Shown here: positions 1 through 7,241 of the stretch, piece after piece
How positions within the stretch are numbered: position 1 is the first letter of the stretch
Layout: every line of letters begins with the position of its first letter
Assembly (NCBI GenBank): GCA_025057335.1
Contig: JANWXG010000039.1
Coordinates: 1 to 14,770 of the forward strand
Direction of reading: 5' to 3'
DNA: 14,770 nt
Source: a bacterium
GTDB lineage: Bacteria > Armatimonadota > HRBIN16
Notes under the pieces: model-generated
The model's input: only the letters and a program-made list of their open reading frames with translations
What the model was told of the DNA's origin: nothing
The model's database searches: none
Translations under genes and position numbers: made by a program

Positions 1-167
1 TCGGTTGGAGGGCGAATCTCCTGGTGAGCCGAAAAAATCTTTTCCTCCATACGAACGGAGAGAAGAATGCTATCCCCCTGCTTGCGGGTGACGACAAAGG
101 TGAACAGCTCAGCGGGAACCTTGCACGGCAGTTTGACACCCTGCGCTCCACAAGTTATAATGTTCAT
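1..167 (-). CDS. Possible truncated divergent ORF, unknown
   Basis: An ATG at 167 opens a minus-strand frame with no stop before the window edge (at least 55 codons), beginning MNIITCGAQGVKLPCKV. Third codon positions are mostly G or C and the middle looks like alternating beta strand, so it could be the N-terminus of a real gene. Against it: no Shine-Dalgarno precedes the ATG, the frame lies opposite a strong plus-strand promoter (133-161), and its far end runs through a REP-like hairpin (7-30) of a type otherwise found here only between genes. I do not recognise a family. Confidence 0.22.
   Translation of the reverse strand, partial: MNIITCGAQGVKLPCKVPAELFTFVVTRKQGDSILLSVRMEEKIFSAHQEIRPPT
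7..30 (+). repeat. GGAG-headed REP-like hairpin
   Basis: A GGAG tetranucleotide (7-10) is followed by a 20-nt imperfect palindrome: GGC, GA, ATC, loop TCCT, GGT, GA, GCC. The better copy at 11860-11883 has GGC/GCC as its inner stem where this one has ATC/GGT, so the inner pairs changed together (A-T, T-G, C-G). The paired GA/GA internal mismatch is the same in both. Confidence 0.6.
133..161 (+). promoter_or_regulatory. Near-perfect sigma-70 type promoter of the GntR/LacI regulator
   Basis: TTGACA at 133-138 and TATAAT at 156-161 are both exact consensus, separated by 17 bp. The expected transcript start near 168 would leave a leader of about 60 nt before the GTG start at 228. Confidence 0.75.
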
Positions 168-192
168 AGCAGAAGGTGTAGCATTATATAAC
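154..192. promoter_or_regulatory. Inverted repeat over the -10 and leader, possible autoregulatory operator
   Basis: GTTATAATG (154-162) includes the -10 box, and CATTATATAAC (182-192) lies about three helical turns downstream. The arms are reverse complements apart from a 2-bp TA insertion. GntR and LacI family regulators often bind palindromes overlapping their own promoter, so this is a candidate site for the adjacent regulator. The AT-rich arms could also be chance. Confidence 0.35.
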
Positions 193-227
193 GCCTGTGC
201 AGAACGGTTAGAGGGGGAGGTCACGTC

Positions 228-1313
228 GTGAGCGCATCGGAGCATGATGAGCCTAGATACCTACGCATCCAGCGCATTCTGGAAGAGCAGATTGTAACTG
301 GCAAGCTTCCTGTGGGCAGCCAGCTGCCAGGGGAGCGCACGTTGGCTCGTCAGTTCGGCGTCAGCCAGATGACGGTTAACCGCGCCATCCAGGAACTGGT
401 GCGCAAGGGAAGGTTGTACCGTCGCTCAGGTGCAGGCACTTTCGTCACCGACGCGGTGCAACCGTTGCGCGTGCATGGCGTAGTGCTGGTGGTGCCGTAT
501 GCTGAACATCCTCAGGCAGACACCTACCTGCGGGAGCCGTTCCGCGCGGTGCGCCGCGTTGCGCAGGCGCGTGGTCTGACCCTGCAAGTAGTGCAGGCAG
601 ACGTTTCCGATTATGCAGAGGTCGCTCGTCGGCATGCACACGGCGCTCTACTTTTCGTTGCTCCCCCTAACGATGCACAGCAGGCGCTTGCCGAGCTCTG
701 GCGGGAGGGGATTCGCTTTGTCGTGATGGGTGCTTCCTGGCCGTCCAGCCTGTTCCCCTGTGTGGATAGCGACAACTTTGACGGGGCGCGGCGCGCAGTG
801 GAGTACCTGCTTTCGCTAGGACATCGGCGTATCGCGTATCTCAACGGATGGGAAGGTAGCACGAACTGTGCCGACCGCCTACGCGGCTACCTCCACGCGA
901 TGCAGAAATGGGAGGTGCCGATACGCCCCGAATGGACGGTGCAGGCAGGTTCCGACTCTCACCTCTCGGTAGGGGCGCGTCAGCAGCTGACTGACCTGCT
1001 CATCCGTGCTGAGCGCGTGACTGCTATCTTCGTTGCGGGCTACTACCTTGCATTGGAAACGCTCTCTCTGTTGCGTTCACTATCTTTGCGTGTGCCAGAG
1101 GACATCAGCCTCGTTGCTTTTGACGACCCCTCTAGCGCTGCCCATCTCAACCCACCGCTCTCCACAGTACGCCAGCCCCTGTACGAGATGGGACAGCGCG
1201 CGATGGAGCTGCTTTTCGAAGTATTGACGGGCTGCGACCAGAACGCATACTGCCAGACCATTTACCTACCGACGGAATTAGTCATTCGTGAATCCTGTGC
1301 GCGTCTGGAATAG
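228..1313 (+). CDS. GntR-LacI hybrid transcriptional regulator (AraR-like architecture)
   Basis: Predicted sugar-responsive DNA-binding regulator of 361 aa. Residues 8-74 form a GntR-type winged helix (LPGERTLARQFGVSQMTV followed by a GRLYRRSGAGTFV wing). Residues from about 84 to the end form a LacI-type periplasmic-binding fold, with the typical GHRRIAYL segment and the C-terminal VPEDISLVAFDD and STVRQP motifs. This pairing is the layout of Bacillus AraR, and the sensor domain normally binds a sugar. The GTG start at 228 is supported by GGAGG at 216-220, 7 nt upstream. The gene follows an almost perfect promoter. Nearby sugar-transport genes (UgpC-type ATPase at 1709-2815, RhaS-type operon further right) are possible targets, but which sugar and which operon cannot be read from the sequence. 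Confidence 0.9.
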   Translation: MSASEHDEPRYLRIQRILEEQIVTGKLPVGSQLPGERTLARQFGVSQMTVNRAIQELVRKGRLYRRSGAGTFVTDAVQPLRVHGVVLVVPYAEHPQADTYLREPFRAVRRVAQARGLTLQVVQADVSDYAEVARRHAHGALLFVAPPNDAQQALAELWREGIRFVVMGASWPSSLFPCVDSDNFDGARRAVEYLLSLGHRRIAYLNGWEGSTNCADRLRGYLHAMQKWEVPIRPEWTVQAGSDSHLSVGARQQLTDLLIRAERVTAIFVAGYYLALETLSLLRSLSLRVPEDISLVAFDDPSSAAHLNPPLSTVRQPLYEMGQRAMELLFEVLTGCDQNAYCQTIYLPTELVIRESCARLE

Positions 1314-1394
1314 CCTCGCGTTTCTACGGGTTTTGCGCTGTCGTGGGAAAAGAACCCGCACTGTTGCGGTGCATTCTCGCCCCTTCCGAGCCGA

Positions 1395-1409
1395 CCTCTG
1401 TAGCAGAGG
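1395..1409. other. Perfect inverted repeat before the small ORF
   Basis: CCTCTG-TAG-CAGAGG, a 6-bp perfect stem with a 3-nt loop, ends just before the ribosome-binding site of the ORF at 1434. There is no T-tract, so an intrinsic terminator is not supported. Its role is unknown. Confidence 0.3.
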
Positions 1410-1433
1410 ATGGTGGTACAGGAGGTAGAGAAG

Positions 1434-1712
1434 GTGAAGGGGCTGATATACTGCCACCGCAGCTGGAAGGACAGCGCGAAAGAGTGGGAGGAGCGGCGAC
1501 AACTGTGCCGTCGAGCAAGCAAGGAGCTGGGGCTACTCCATGCCTTGGAGACAGAAGACTTCGCCACTCTGCAACGGCTCTGTCTGCGCGAGGGTTATCA
1601 GCACGTCGTGGTGCCCAGCGTGATGCAAACGCCTCCCGATGTGGTGCTGTGGTTGAGACAGAACCGTATCCGCATTCATGATGCCATGCGCCTGCTCTGG
1701 CAGGCAGGCTAG
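1434..1712 (+). CDS. Small hypothetical protein, resolvase-N-terminus-like
   Basis: A 92-aa ORF. The GTG at 1434 is chosen because AGGAGG (1420-1425) lies 8 nt upstream; the in-frame ATG at 1410 has no such site and would add 8 residues. I do not recognise a named family. The pattern resembles the first about 90 residues of serine recombinases: an opening KGLIYCHRS (compare the usual IYxRxS with its catalytic serine), a helix RRQLCRRASKELGL, then GYQHVVVPSV and an end LRQNRIRIHDA like the strand-helix-strand core. The arginine of the first motif is replaced by histidine, the later arginine pair of the DRLxR region is absent, and there is no DNA-binding tail. If related, it is probably catalytically dead or re-purposed. 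Its stop overlaps the 3' end of the convergent ATPase gene by 3 nt. Confidence 0.55.
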   Translation: MKGLIYCHRSWKDSAKEWEERRQLCRRASKELGLLHALETEDFATLQRLCLREGYQHVVVPSVMQTPPDVVLWLRQNRIRIHDAMRLLWQAG

Positions 1713-2815
1713 TAGATTGCCTTCTGAGTCTCCTTATCAAACAGGTGAGTCTTTTCCATGTCCAGCACAATCTCCAGCTCCTCGCCCTCCTTTGCCCTCG
1801 TGTCGGCGTCGATGGTGGCGACGAGCTGGTGTGTGCCGAGAGTCAGGTACATGATGACCACTGCGCCCATCGGCTCGATGACGTCCACCAGTGCCTTCAG
1901 CGTGTTGCCGTCGTGGGCGCTAGTCGTGGGTGCCAGCGCCTTGTCGAAGATGTCCTCGGGGCGCACGCCGAACACGACCTGTTTGTCGACCCAGGGCTGA
2001 ACCTTGTCAGCGGCGAACTTGGGAAGCAGCAATCTGAAGTTTCCCCCATCGACATAGTAATCCTCGCCGCTGCGTCGAAGCGTCACATCGAGGAAGTTCA
2101 TCGGCGGCGTGCCAATGAAGCCCGCGACGAACATGTTAGCGGGGTAGTGGTACAGGTTGAGGGGGGTATCTACCTGTTGCAGCACGCCGTCCTTCAGCAC
2201 GGCGATGCGGTCGCCCATCGTCATTGCTTCGACCTGGTCGTGCGTAACGTAGATGGTAGTCACTGCTAAGCGGCGCTGGAGCTTGATGAGCTCAGCACGG
2301 GTTTGTACGCGCAGTTTGGCATCGAGGTTGGAGAGCGGCTCGTCCATCAGGAAGACCTGTGGCTCGCGCACAATCGCCCGCCCCAACGCTACTCGTTGAC
2401 GCTGACCACCCGAGAGCTGTTTGGGCTTGCGGTCTAGCAGCCCCTCCAGCCCCAGCAGTTTTGCGGCTTCGTGCACGCGCCGCTGAATCTCTGCCTTCGG
2501 AAACTTGCGCATGCGCAGGGCGAACGCCATGTTATCATACACGGTCATGTGCGGATAGAGCGCGTAGTTCTGGAATACCATCGCGATGTCGCGGTCTTTG
2601 GGCTGTACATCGTTGACCAGTCGGTCGCCAATGTAAATCTCTCCTGAGGTGACCTCCTCCAGCCCAGCAATCATGCGCAGCGCAGTAGTCTTGCCGCACC
2701 CAGAGGGCCCTACCAGCACTAGGAACTCTTTGTCCTTGATTTCCAGGCTCAGGTCGTTCACAGCGACGACGTTCTTGAAGACCTTAGTGAGATGTTTCAA
2801 CGTGACCGATGCCAC
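1709..2815 (-). CDS. ugpC: UgpC/MsmK-type sugar ABC transporter ATPase
   Basis: Cytoplasmic ATPase that powers CUT1-type importers of oligosaccharides or glycerol-3-phosphate. The 368 aa match the usual length of the MalK/UgpC/MsmX family. Visible motifs: Walker A GPSGCGKT (36-43), Q-loop Q82, signature LSGGQ (134-138), Walker B VFLMDE (154-159), switch histidine H192 in YVTHDQVEA, then a C-terminal OB/TOBE-type regulatory region (about 235-368) with FGVRPEDI. The GTG start at 2815 has a G-rich stretch upstream (GGGGGGCGG) rather than a clean Shine-Dalgarno. No CUT1 permease or binding protein lies beside it, as is common for shared MsmX/MsmK-like ATPases that serve several importers. The gene converges on the small ORF at 1434-1712. 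The symbol reflects the family label; the actual substrate is unknown. Confidence 0.93.
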   Translation of the reverse strand: MASVTLKHLTKVFKNVVAVNDLSLEIKDKEFLVLVGPSGCGKTTALRMIAGLEEVTSGEIYIGDRLVNDVQPKDRDIAMVFQNYALYPHMTVYDNMAFALRMRKFPKAEIQRRVHEAAKLLGLEGLLDRKPKQLSGGQRQRVALGRAIVREPQVFLMDEPLSNLDAKLRVQTRAELIKLQRRLAVTTIYVTHDQVEAMTMGDRIAVLKDGVLQQVDTPLNLYHYPANMFVAGFIGTPPMNFLDVTLRRSGEDYYVDGGNFRLLLPKFAADKVQPWVDKQVVFGVRPEDIFDKALAPTTSAHDGNTLKALVDVIEPMGAVVIMYLTLGTHQLVATIDADTRAKEGEELEIVLDMEKTHLFDKETQKAIY

Positions 2816-2856
2816 TGCTTACCGCCCCCCAAGCAAGATGTTTGTTTACATTATTC

Positions 2857-2886
2857 ATCTTACGAGGAAGGTCCTCCTGCTGTCAA
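2857..2886 (-). promoter_or_regulatory. Promoter of the UgpC-type ATPase gene
   Basis: On the minus strand, an exact TTGACA (2886-2881) is followed after 18 bp by TAAGAT (2862-2857, 4 of 6 matches to TATAAT). The predicted start near 2850 leaves a leader of about 35 nt before the GTG at 2815. Confidence 0.55.
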
Positions 2887-3011
2887 ACGCGTCCTGCATC
2901 ATTTCTCGCAATGGCTGCAAAGGGGGCATCTGGAGGTATGGCGAACTGGATGTAGGTATCCTGTGGAGCGGTTCGACATCTGAGCAGGACGGAAAGGGTG
3001 TTGCGGGAGGG

Positions 3012-3773
3012 GTGTCTGCGGAGATTGTGCTGATGTGCCTGGCGTCCTTCGGCGCGGGCTTCTTCGATGCGATTGTGGGTGGCGGAGGGTTAATCCAGAT
3101 ACCTGCACTGTTGTTGCTGTTTCCCCAGTTTGCTCCCGCGACGGTGCTAGGAACGAACAAGCTTATCTCTATCAGCGGGACGACGGTGGCAGCATGGCAG
3201 TATGCGCGAGGAGGGCATGTGCGGTGGAGCGACCTTCGGGTCGCTGTGCTGGTGGCTTTTATAGGTTCGGCGATGGGCGCGCGGCTGGCAGTGTATCTGA
3301 GTGCAGAGGTGATGCGTCCGCTGGTGGCGGTGCTGCTCATTGGGGTGTGGCTGTACACCTGGAGACGAAAAGGGCTTGGGCTGACGCCAAACGTCCCTGC
3401 CACGCGGCTTCATCCTCAAGTGGTGCTCTCGCTCCTCGCGCTAGTAGTTGGGATGTACGACGGTTTCTTCGGGCCGGGCACGGGCAGCTTTCTGATGTTT
3501 GGTATGACCACGCTACTGGGGATGGACTTCCTGCAGGCGACGGCGCATACCAAAGTGCTCAACTGGACGACGAACCTGGCTGCACTGGTCACATTCGGCT
3601 GGCAGGGACAGGTACAGTGGGTGTTTGCTCTGCCGTTTGTGGCGGCGAACGTGCTGGGCGGATGGCTGGGAAGCCGTCTGGCGATGCGCTGCGGTAGCCC
3701 TCTCATCCGCAAACTGTTTCTAGGCGTGGTAGCAGCAATTCTGGCGAGGCTGGTGTGGGACATGTGGAGGTGA
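3012..3773 (+). CDS. TSUP (TauE/SafE) family anion permease
   Basis: Membrane protein of about 253 aa, in the size range of the family. It is nearly all hydrophobic segments and shows the internal duplication typical of TSUP: FGAGFFDAIVGGGGLIQIP near the N-terminus, and VGMYDGFFGPGTGSFL about 130 residues later. Members export or import sulfur-containing or organic anions such as sulfite, sulfonates or sulfoacetate; the substrate is not predictable here. The frame is open far upstream, but that part is not convincing as protein and overlaps the divergent ATPase gene. GTG 3012 gives a complete first membrane segment. ATG 3033 has the better ribosome-binding site (GGAG at 3020-3023, 9 nt upstream) and is an alternative start. 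The next genes encode a NitT/TauT-class importer, a family that also handles sulfonates and nitrate, so a related anion role is possible. Confidence 0.85.
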   Translation: MSAEIVLMCLASFGAGFFDAIVGGGGLIQIPALLLLFPQFAPATVLGTNKLISISGTTVAAWQYARGGHVRWSDLRVAVLVAFIGSAMGARLAVYLSAEVMRPLVAVLLIGVWLYTWRRKGLGLTPNVPATRLHPQVVLSLLALVVGMYDGFFGPGTGSFLMFGMTTLLGMDFLQATAHTKVLNWTTNLAALVTFGWQGQVQWVFALPFVAANVLGGWLGSRLAMRCGSPLIRKLFLGVVAAILARLVWDMWR

Positions 3774-3797
3774 ACTGCGCCGCGCGCTCTGCAGTTC
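3772..3797 (+). terminator. Hairpin at the end of the TSUP gene, possible terminator
   Basis: GAACTGC (3772-3778) pairs perfectly with GCAGTTC (3791-3797) around a GC-rich 12-nt loop. It overlaps the TGA stop. No T-tract follows, so it is at best a weak or Rho-assisted terminator. Confidence 0.3.
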
Positions 3798-3826
3798 GGG
3801 CGCGTCGGAGACGGCGAATGCTGGCG

Positions 3827-3856
3827 TTGTTCCACCTCTTGCCTGCTATGTATAAT
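3827..3856 (+). promoter_or_regulatory. Promoter of the NitT/TauT-type ABC operon
   Basis: TATAAT at 3851-3856 is exact. TTGTTC at 3827-3832 lies 18 bp upstream as a partial -35. It is about 55 nt before the permease ATG at 3913. Confidence 0.55.
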
Positions 3857-3912
3857 GAGCGTGGTCATGCGCCCGCCGACCTGTTCCATTCAGGAGAGGA
3901 ACCTTTTCAGCG

Positions 3913-5637
3913 ATGCACTTCCTGAAATCGCCGATTTACGAGCTCAAACAGACGACCCGGGAGTTCCGTTGGAGCGACGCCTTCGTGTTGCTGACCATCA
4001 CGGCGTTGCTTTACCTGGGGGTGCATTTCGGCTTCAGCGCGCCAGAGGTGGTGAAGGGACCAGGCATCACGCTACATCCCTCCGCACTGCCGTATTACGC
4101 CCTGCGGTCGGTATTGCGCATGGGAGCAGCGTATCTGCTTTCGCTAACCTTCACGCTGGTGTACGGCTACGCGGCGGCGCGCATTCGCCGCGCGGAGCAG
4201 ATTCTGCTGCCCACGCTGGACGTGCTGCAGAGTGTGCCTATTCTCTCGTTTCTGCCAGTGGTGCTGTTGAGCTTCAGCGCGGTGATGCCCGAGCGGCTGG
4301 CGGCGGAACTGGCGTCGGTGGTGCTCATTTTTACCAGTCAGGTCTGGAATATGACCTTTTCGTGGTATCAGTCCTTGACCACATTGCCACGCGAGCTGCG
4401 TGAAGCGGCCGAGGTGTTCCGGCTGAACTGGTGGCTGCGCATGCGCAAGCTGGAGCTGCCCTTCGGAGCGATTGGGCTCATCTGGAACAGCATGATGAGC
4501 TGGGCGGGGGGATGGTTCTTCCTGATGGCGGCGGAAATCTTTACAGTGGGCGAGCGCGACTACCGCCTGCCTGGCTTGGGGGCATACCTACGCGAGGCGT
4601 CGCATCAGGGTAACATCGTCGCCATCCTATGGGGACTGGGCACACTGGTGCTAGTGATTGTGTTGCTAGACCAACTGGTGTGGCGCCCGCTGGTAGCATG
4701 GAGCGAGAAGTTCAAACTGGAGATGATCGAGCAGGAGTCACACGCCAGCTCGTGGTTTTACGACATCTTGCGCAGCTCCAAACTGGCGGAGCGGGTGTCG
4801 GCGTTTTGGGAGCGGGTAGGGGAGCGCGTCGACGCCTGGACGTTACGGGTGTGGCCCTTCCGCCCAGAGCGTGCTGCCGCGGCTCCGGCGCGCGAAGACC
4901 TCGCATGGCGGTTCTTCTTCGGCGTAGTGTTGCTGCTGGTAGGCTACGGCACGTTGCGCGGGCTGCACTTGCTGGTGCAGGTGCAGTGGACGCAGTGGCT
5001 CGACATTCTGCAGGGCGTGTTGATGACCGCCTTGCGCGTGTTTGTTGCGCTGGCGATTGCCTTCGGCTGGACGGTGCCGCTGGGGGTGTATATCGGGATG
5101 AACGCCCGTCTCGCGACGTGGCTGCAGCCGCTGGTACAGATTGCCGCCTCCATACCCGCTACAGCGCTGTTCCCCGTGTTCGTGCTGATGTTGCTCAACC
5201 TGCCCGGAGGGCTGAATATCGCCGCAGTGCTGTTGATGCTGACGGGCACGCAGTGGTATCTTCTTTTTAACGTGATTGCAGGCACAGTGGCTATTCCCCA
5301 GGAGTTGCGCTTCACGGTCACTCTGCTGGGGATGAGCCGTTGGCAGAGGTGGCGCGTGCTGATCCTGCCTGCGCTCTTTCCGTATCTGATTACGGGAGCA
5401 ATCACTGCCAGTGGTGGCGCATGGAACGCCAGTATCGTGGCGGAGTATGTAGAGTTTGGAGGGCGCACGCTGCGTGTCACTGGATTGGGCGACCTCATCG
5501 CCTACAGTACGGCGCAGGGCGACTTCGCCTTGCTGTTCGCGTCTACGCTGACGATGATTGTGACCGTCGTGCTGGTAAACCGTTTACTGTGGAGACGCTT
5601 GTACCGTATCGCAGCATCACGTTATCGGATGGAGTAG
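3913..5637 (+). CDS. Fused double-domain ABC permease, NitT/TauT (SsuC/TauC) class
   Basis: Inner-membrane channel protein of 574 aa, about twice the usual 250-280 aa, made of two BPD_transp_1-type permease halves (about 20-260 and 330-565) joined by a charged linker (about 262-328). The EAA-loop regions, which dock on the ATPase, are at 161-183 (ELREAAEVFRLNWWLRMRK, then LELP) and 464-486 (ELRFTVTLLGMSRWQRWR, then VLILP). They are complementary in decay: the first half keeps EAA but has Arg where the conserved Gly should be, and the second keeps the Gly but has lost EAA. The two halves would form one pseudo-heterodimeric channel. Start ATG 3913 follows AGGAGAGGA (3892-3900), spacing about 12 nt. 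The last codons carry the ribosome-binding site of the next gene, so the two are translationally coupled. No substrate-binding protein is encoded nearby; nitrate, sulfonate, bicarbonate or another small anion are guesses from family only. Confidence 0.88.
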   Translation: MHFLKSPIYELKQTTREFRWSDAFVLLTITALLYLGVHFGFSAPEVVKGPGITLHPSALPYYALRSVLRMGAAYLLSLTFTLVYGYAAARIRRAEQILLPTLDVLQSVPILSFLPVVLLSFSAVMPERLAAELASVVLIFTSQVWNMTFSWYQSLTTLPRELREAAEVFRLNWWLRMRKLELPFGAIGLIWNSMMSWAGGWFFLMAAEIFTVGERDYRLPGLGAYLREASHQGNIVAILWGLGTLVLVIVLLDQLVWRPLVAWSEKFKLEMIEQESHASSWFYDILRSSKLAERVSAFWERVGERVDAWTLRVWPFRPERAAAAPAREDLAWRFFFGVVLLLVGYGTLRGLHLLVQVQWTQWLDILQGVLMTALRVFVALAIAFGWTVPLGVYIGMNARLATWLQPLVQIAASIPATALFPVFVLMLLNLPGGLNIAAVLLMLTGTQWYLLFNVIAGTVAIPQELRFTVTLLGMSRWQRWRVLILPALFPYLITGAITASGGAWNASIVAEYVEFGGRTLRVTGLGDLIAYSTAQGDFALLFASTLTMIVTVVLVNRLLWRRLYRIAASRYRME

Positions 5638-5640
5638 GAG

Positions 5641-6948
5641 ATGAACAACGGGCAGGTGCTGGTAGAACTGGAACATGTGAGCCAGGTATACGCTACTGGC
5701 AGGAAACGCTTTTACGCTGTGCAGGACATCAACCTGAGCATCGGAGAAGGGGAGTTCGTGTGCTTGCTGGGACCGTCAGGCTGCGGCAAGAGCACATTGC
5801 TACGCCTCATCACGGGGTTGCAGCGCCCGACGGAGGGGGTTATTCGCTATCGCGGTCGGGAGCTGAAGGGGGTGAATCCGCACGCCAGCATCGTCTTTCA
5901 GACCTTTGCGCTGTTCCCCTGGCTGTCGGTGCAAGAGAACGTGGAGGTAGCGCTGAAGGCGAGGGGGGTTCCTCCCAAGATTCGCAGTGCTCGTGCGCTC
6001 GACCTACTCGACCGCGTGGGGCTCGACGGCTTCGAGAACGCCTACCCGCGCGAGCTGTCGGGCGGGATGCGCCAGAAAGTGGGTTTTGCGCGCGCGATGG
6101 CGGTGGAGCCGGAGCTGCTCTGCCTCGATGAGCCGTTTTCTGCGCTAGACGTACTCAGCTCGGAGGCGTTGCGCGGCGAGCTGCTGGAGCTGTGGCTGGA
6201 TGGCAAAATCCCGACCAAGACCATTCTGATGGTGACTCACAATATCGAAGAGGCTGCCGAGATGGCAGACCGTCTAGTCATCATGGGTACCTCGCCTGGG
6301 CGCATCATTGCCGAGGTGCACGTTGACCTCCCGCATCCGCGCCATCGCAAGGCGCCGCAGTTCCTGAAGCTCATTGACCAGATTTACGCCATCCTCGCTG
6401 GGCAGACTCAGCCCGAGCCAGTGGAGATGGGAACCGCTCCAGGCAAGCCTGGCGTCACGCGATGGCTGCCGCAAATCCAGATTAGCGACCTCGTGGGCTT
6501 GCTGGAACACCTCGCCGAGTCGTCACAGCCCACTTACGACATCTACCAGCTCACCGAAGACTTCGGCGCGGACTCGGACTTAGTGCTGCGCTTGATTGAC
6601 ACCGCCGAACTGCTGGGCTTCGTGCGGGTGGGACAGGGCGACGTGATGCTGACTCCCCTGGGAGAAACCTTCAGCGAAGCCAGCATCCTTACGCGCAAGG
6701 AGATTTTCTCCACGCGCATCCGTCGCCTGCCCATCTTCCAGTGGCTGATGAACATGTTGCAAATCGCGGAGAACCAGAGCCTGAAGCGCGACGTGATACG
6801 TCTGGCGCTCGAGCTAGAGCTGCCCCCCCCTGAGGCGGAGAAGCAGCTGAACACTATCATCGAGTGGGGGCGCTACGGCGAGCTCATCGCCTACGACGAC
6901 GAGACGGAGACGCTGATGCTGGAGCCACTGGCGGGCGCGGCGGCATAG
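5641..6948 (+). CDS. NitT/TauT-class ABC ATPase with C-terminal AAA-associated domain
   Basis: Partner ATPase of the upstream fused permease, 435 aa compared with about 260 for a plain SsuB/TauB ATPase. ATPase core at 8-255: Walker A GPSGCGKS (44-51), Q-loop Q87, signature LSGGM (139-143), Walker B LLCLDE (159-164), D-loop SALD, H200 in MVTHNIEEA. The C-terminal extension (about 276-430) is helical and resembles the domain annotated as ABC-transporter C-terminal AAA-associated (PF09821 in Pfam, by memory). It includes two winged-helix-like parts, one around ISDLVGLLEHLAE. This extension is characteristic of ATPases that pair with double-domain permeases. Start ATG 5641 lies 3 nt after the permease stop, with GGAG (5631-5634) inside the permease gene. 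The extension may sense an intracellular signal and gate transport; that is inference. Confidence 0.9.
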   Translation: MNNGQVLVELEHVSQVYATGRKRFYAVQDINLSIGEGEFVCLLGPSGCGKSTLLRLITGLQRPTEGVIRYRGRELKGVNPHASIVFQTFALFPWLSVQENVEVALKARGVPPKIRSARALDLLDRVGLDGFENAYPRELSGGMRQKVGFARAMAVEPELLCLDEPFSALDVLSSEALRGELLELWLDGKIPTKTILMVTHNIEEAAEMADRLVIMGTSPGRIIAEVHVDLPHPRHRKAPQFLKLIDQIYAILAGQTQPEPVEMGTAPGKPGVTRWLPQIQISDLVGLLEHLAESSQPTYDIYQLTEDFGADSDLVLRLIDTAELLGFVRVGQGDVMLTPLGETFSEASILTRKEIFSTRIRRLPIFQWLMNMLQIAENQSLKRDVIRLALELELPPPEAEKQLNTIIEWGRYGELIAYDDETETLMLEPLAGAAA

Positions 6949-6976
6949 GCACCATCGGGTAGAGGAAGGGGCTGAA

Positions 6977-6998
6977 GCGCACTGACGTGCGCTACTAC
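6977..6998 (-). repeat. GTAG-headed REP-like hairpin
   Basis: On the minus strand: GTAG, TA, then stem GCGCAC, loop GTCA, stem GTGCGC. It lies 29 bp after the stop of the ABC ATPase gene and matches the units of the 37-bp array downstream. Confidence 0.65.
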
Positions 6999-7089
6999 AA
7001 GCAAGAGAGGGTCGCTGTAGGGGTAACGGGATGCGTGATGTGTTCACTGGTAAGTTGGTGATGCCTCATTCTCTCGCCAAGCCGTCACA

Positions 7090-7146
7090 GCGCACTGAAG
7101 TGCGCACTACAAACGCCTGAGTGTGTAGTGCAGGCTTCAGCCTGCA
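7090..7146. repeat. Head-to-head pair of GTAG REP-like hairpins
   Basis: The minus-strand copy (7110-7090) is GTAG-T with stem GCGCAC, loop TTCA, stem GTGCGC. The plus-strand copy (7125-7146) is GTAG then stem TGCAGGC, loop TTCA, stem GCCTGCA. Their heads face each other across a 14-nt spacer. The head and loop are the same, while the stems differ in sequence but remain perfectly paired. This resembles the inverted REP pairs (BIMEs) of gammaproteobacteria. Confidence 0.6.
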
Positions 7147-7164
7147 AGAGACGCATGCCGAACG

Positions 7165-7238
7165 TGTCATGATGAGCGACAGCGAAGCATCTCTTCCATG
7201 CTAGAGAACAGAGATTCTTCGCTTCGCTCAGAATGACA
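7165..7238. repeat. Inverted pair of TGTCA-n-CTGAGCG repeats
   Basis: A plus-oriented copy (7165-7192, TGTCATGATGAGCGACAGCG onward to AAGCATCT) faces a minus-oriented copy (7238-7212, TGTCATTCTGAGCGAAGCGA onward to AGAATCT). The two can fold on each other into one long hairpin. Each copy of this family also has its own short stem; in the second copy it is ATTCT pairing with AGAAT. Further copies occur at 11805-12173. Confidence 0.6.
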
Positions 7239-7241
7239 GGG

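Noticed and set aside
1356..1369. Terminator after the GntR/LacI gene (CCGCA-CTGT-TGCGG)
   Set aside because: Short stem and no T-tract; could be chance in GC-rich DNA.
1324..1770. Minus-strand 148-aa frame opposite the small ORF, and a 112-aa plus frame at 1343-1681
   Set aside because: Both lack ribosome-binding sites and show biased composition without recognisable motifs. The frame starting at 1434 has AGGAGG at good spacing.
2649..3011. N-terminal extension of the TSUP permease
   Set aside because: It overlaps the divergent ATPase gene and its promoter, shows no membrane or domain features, and would exceed the family length by about 120 residues.
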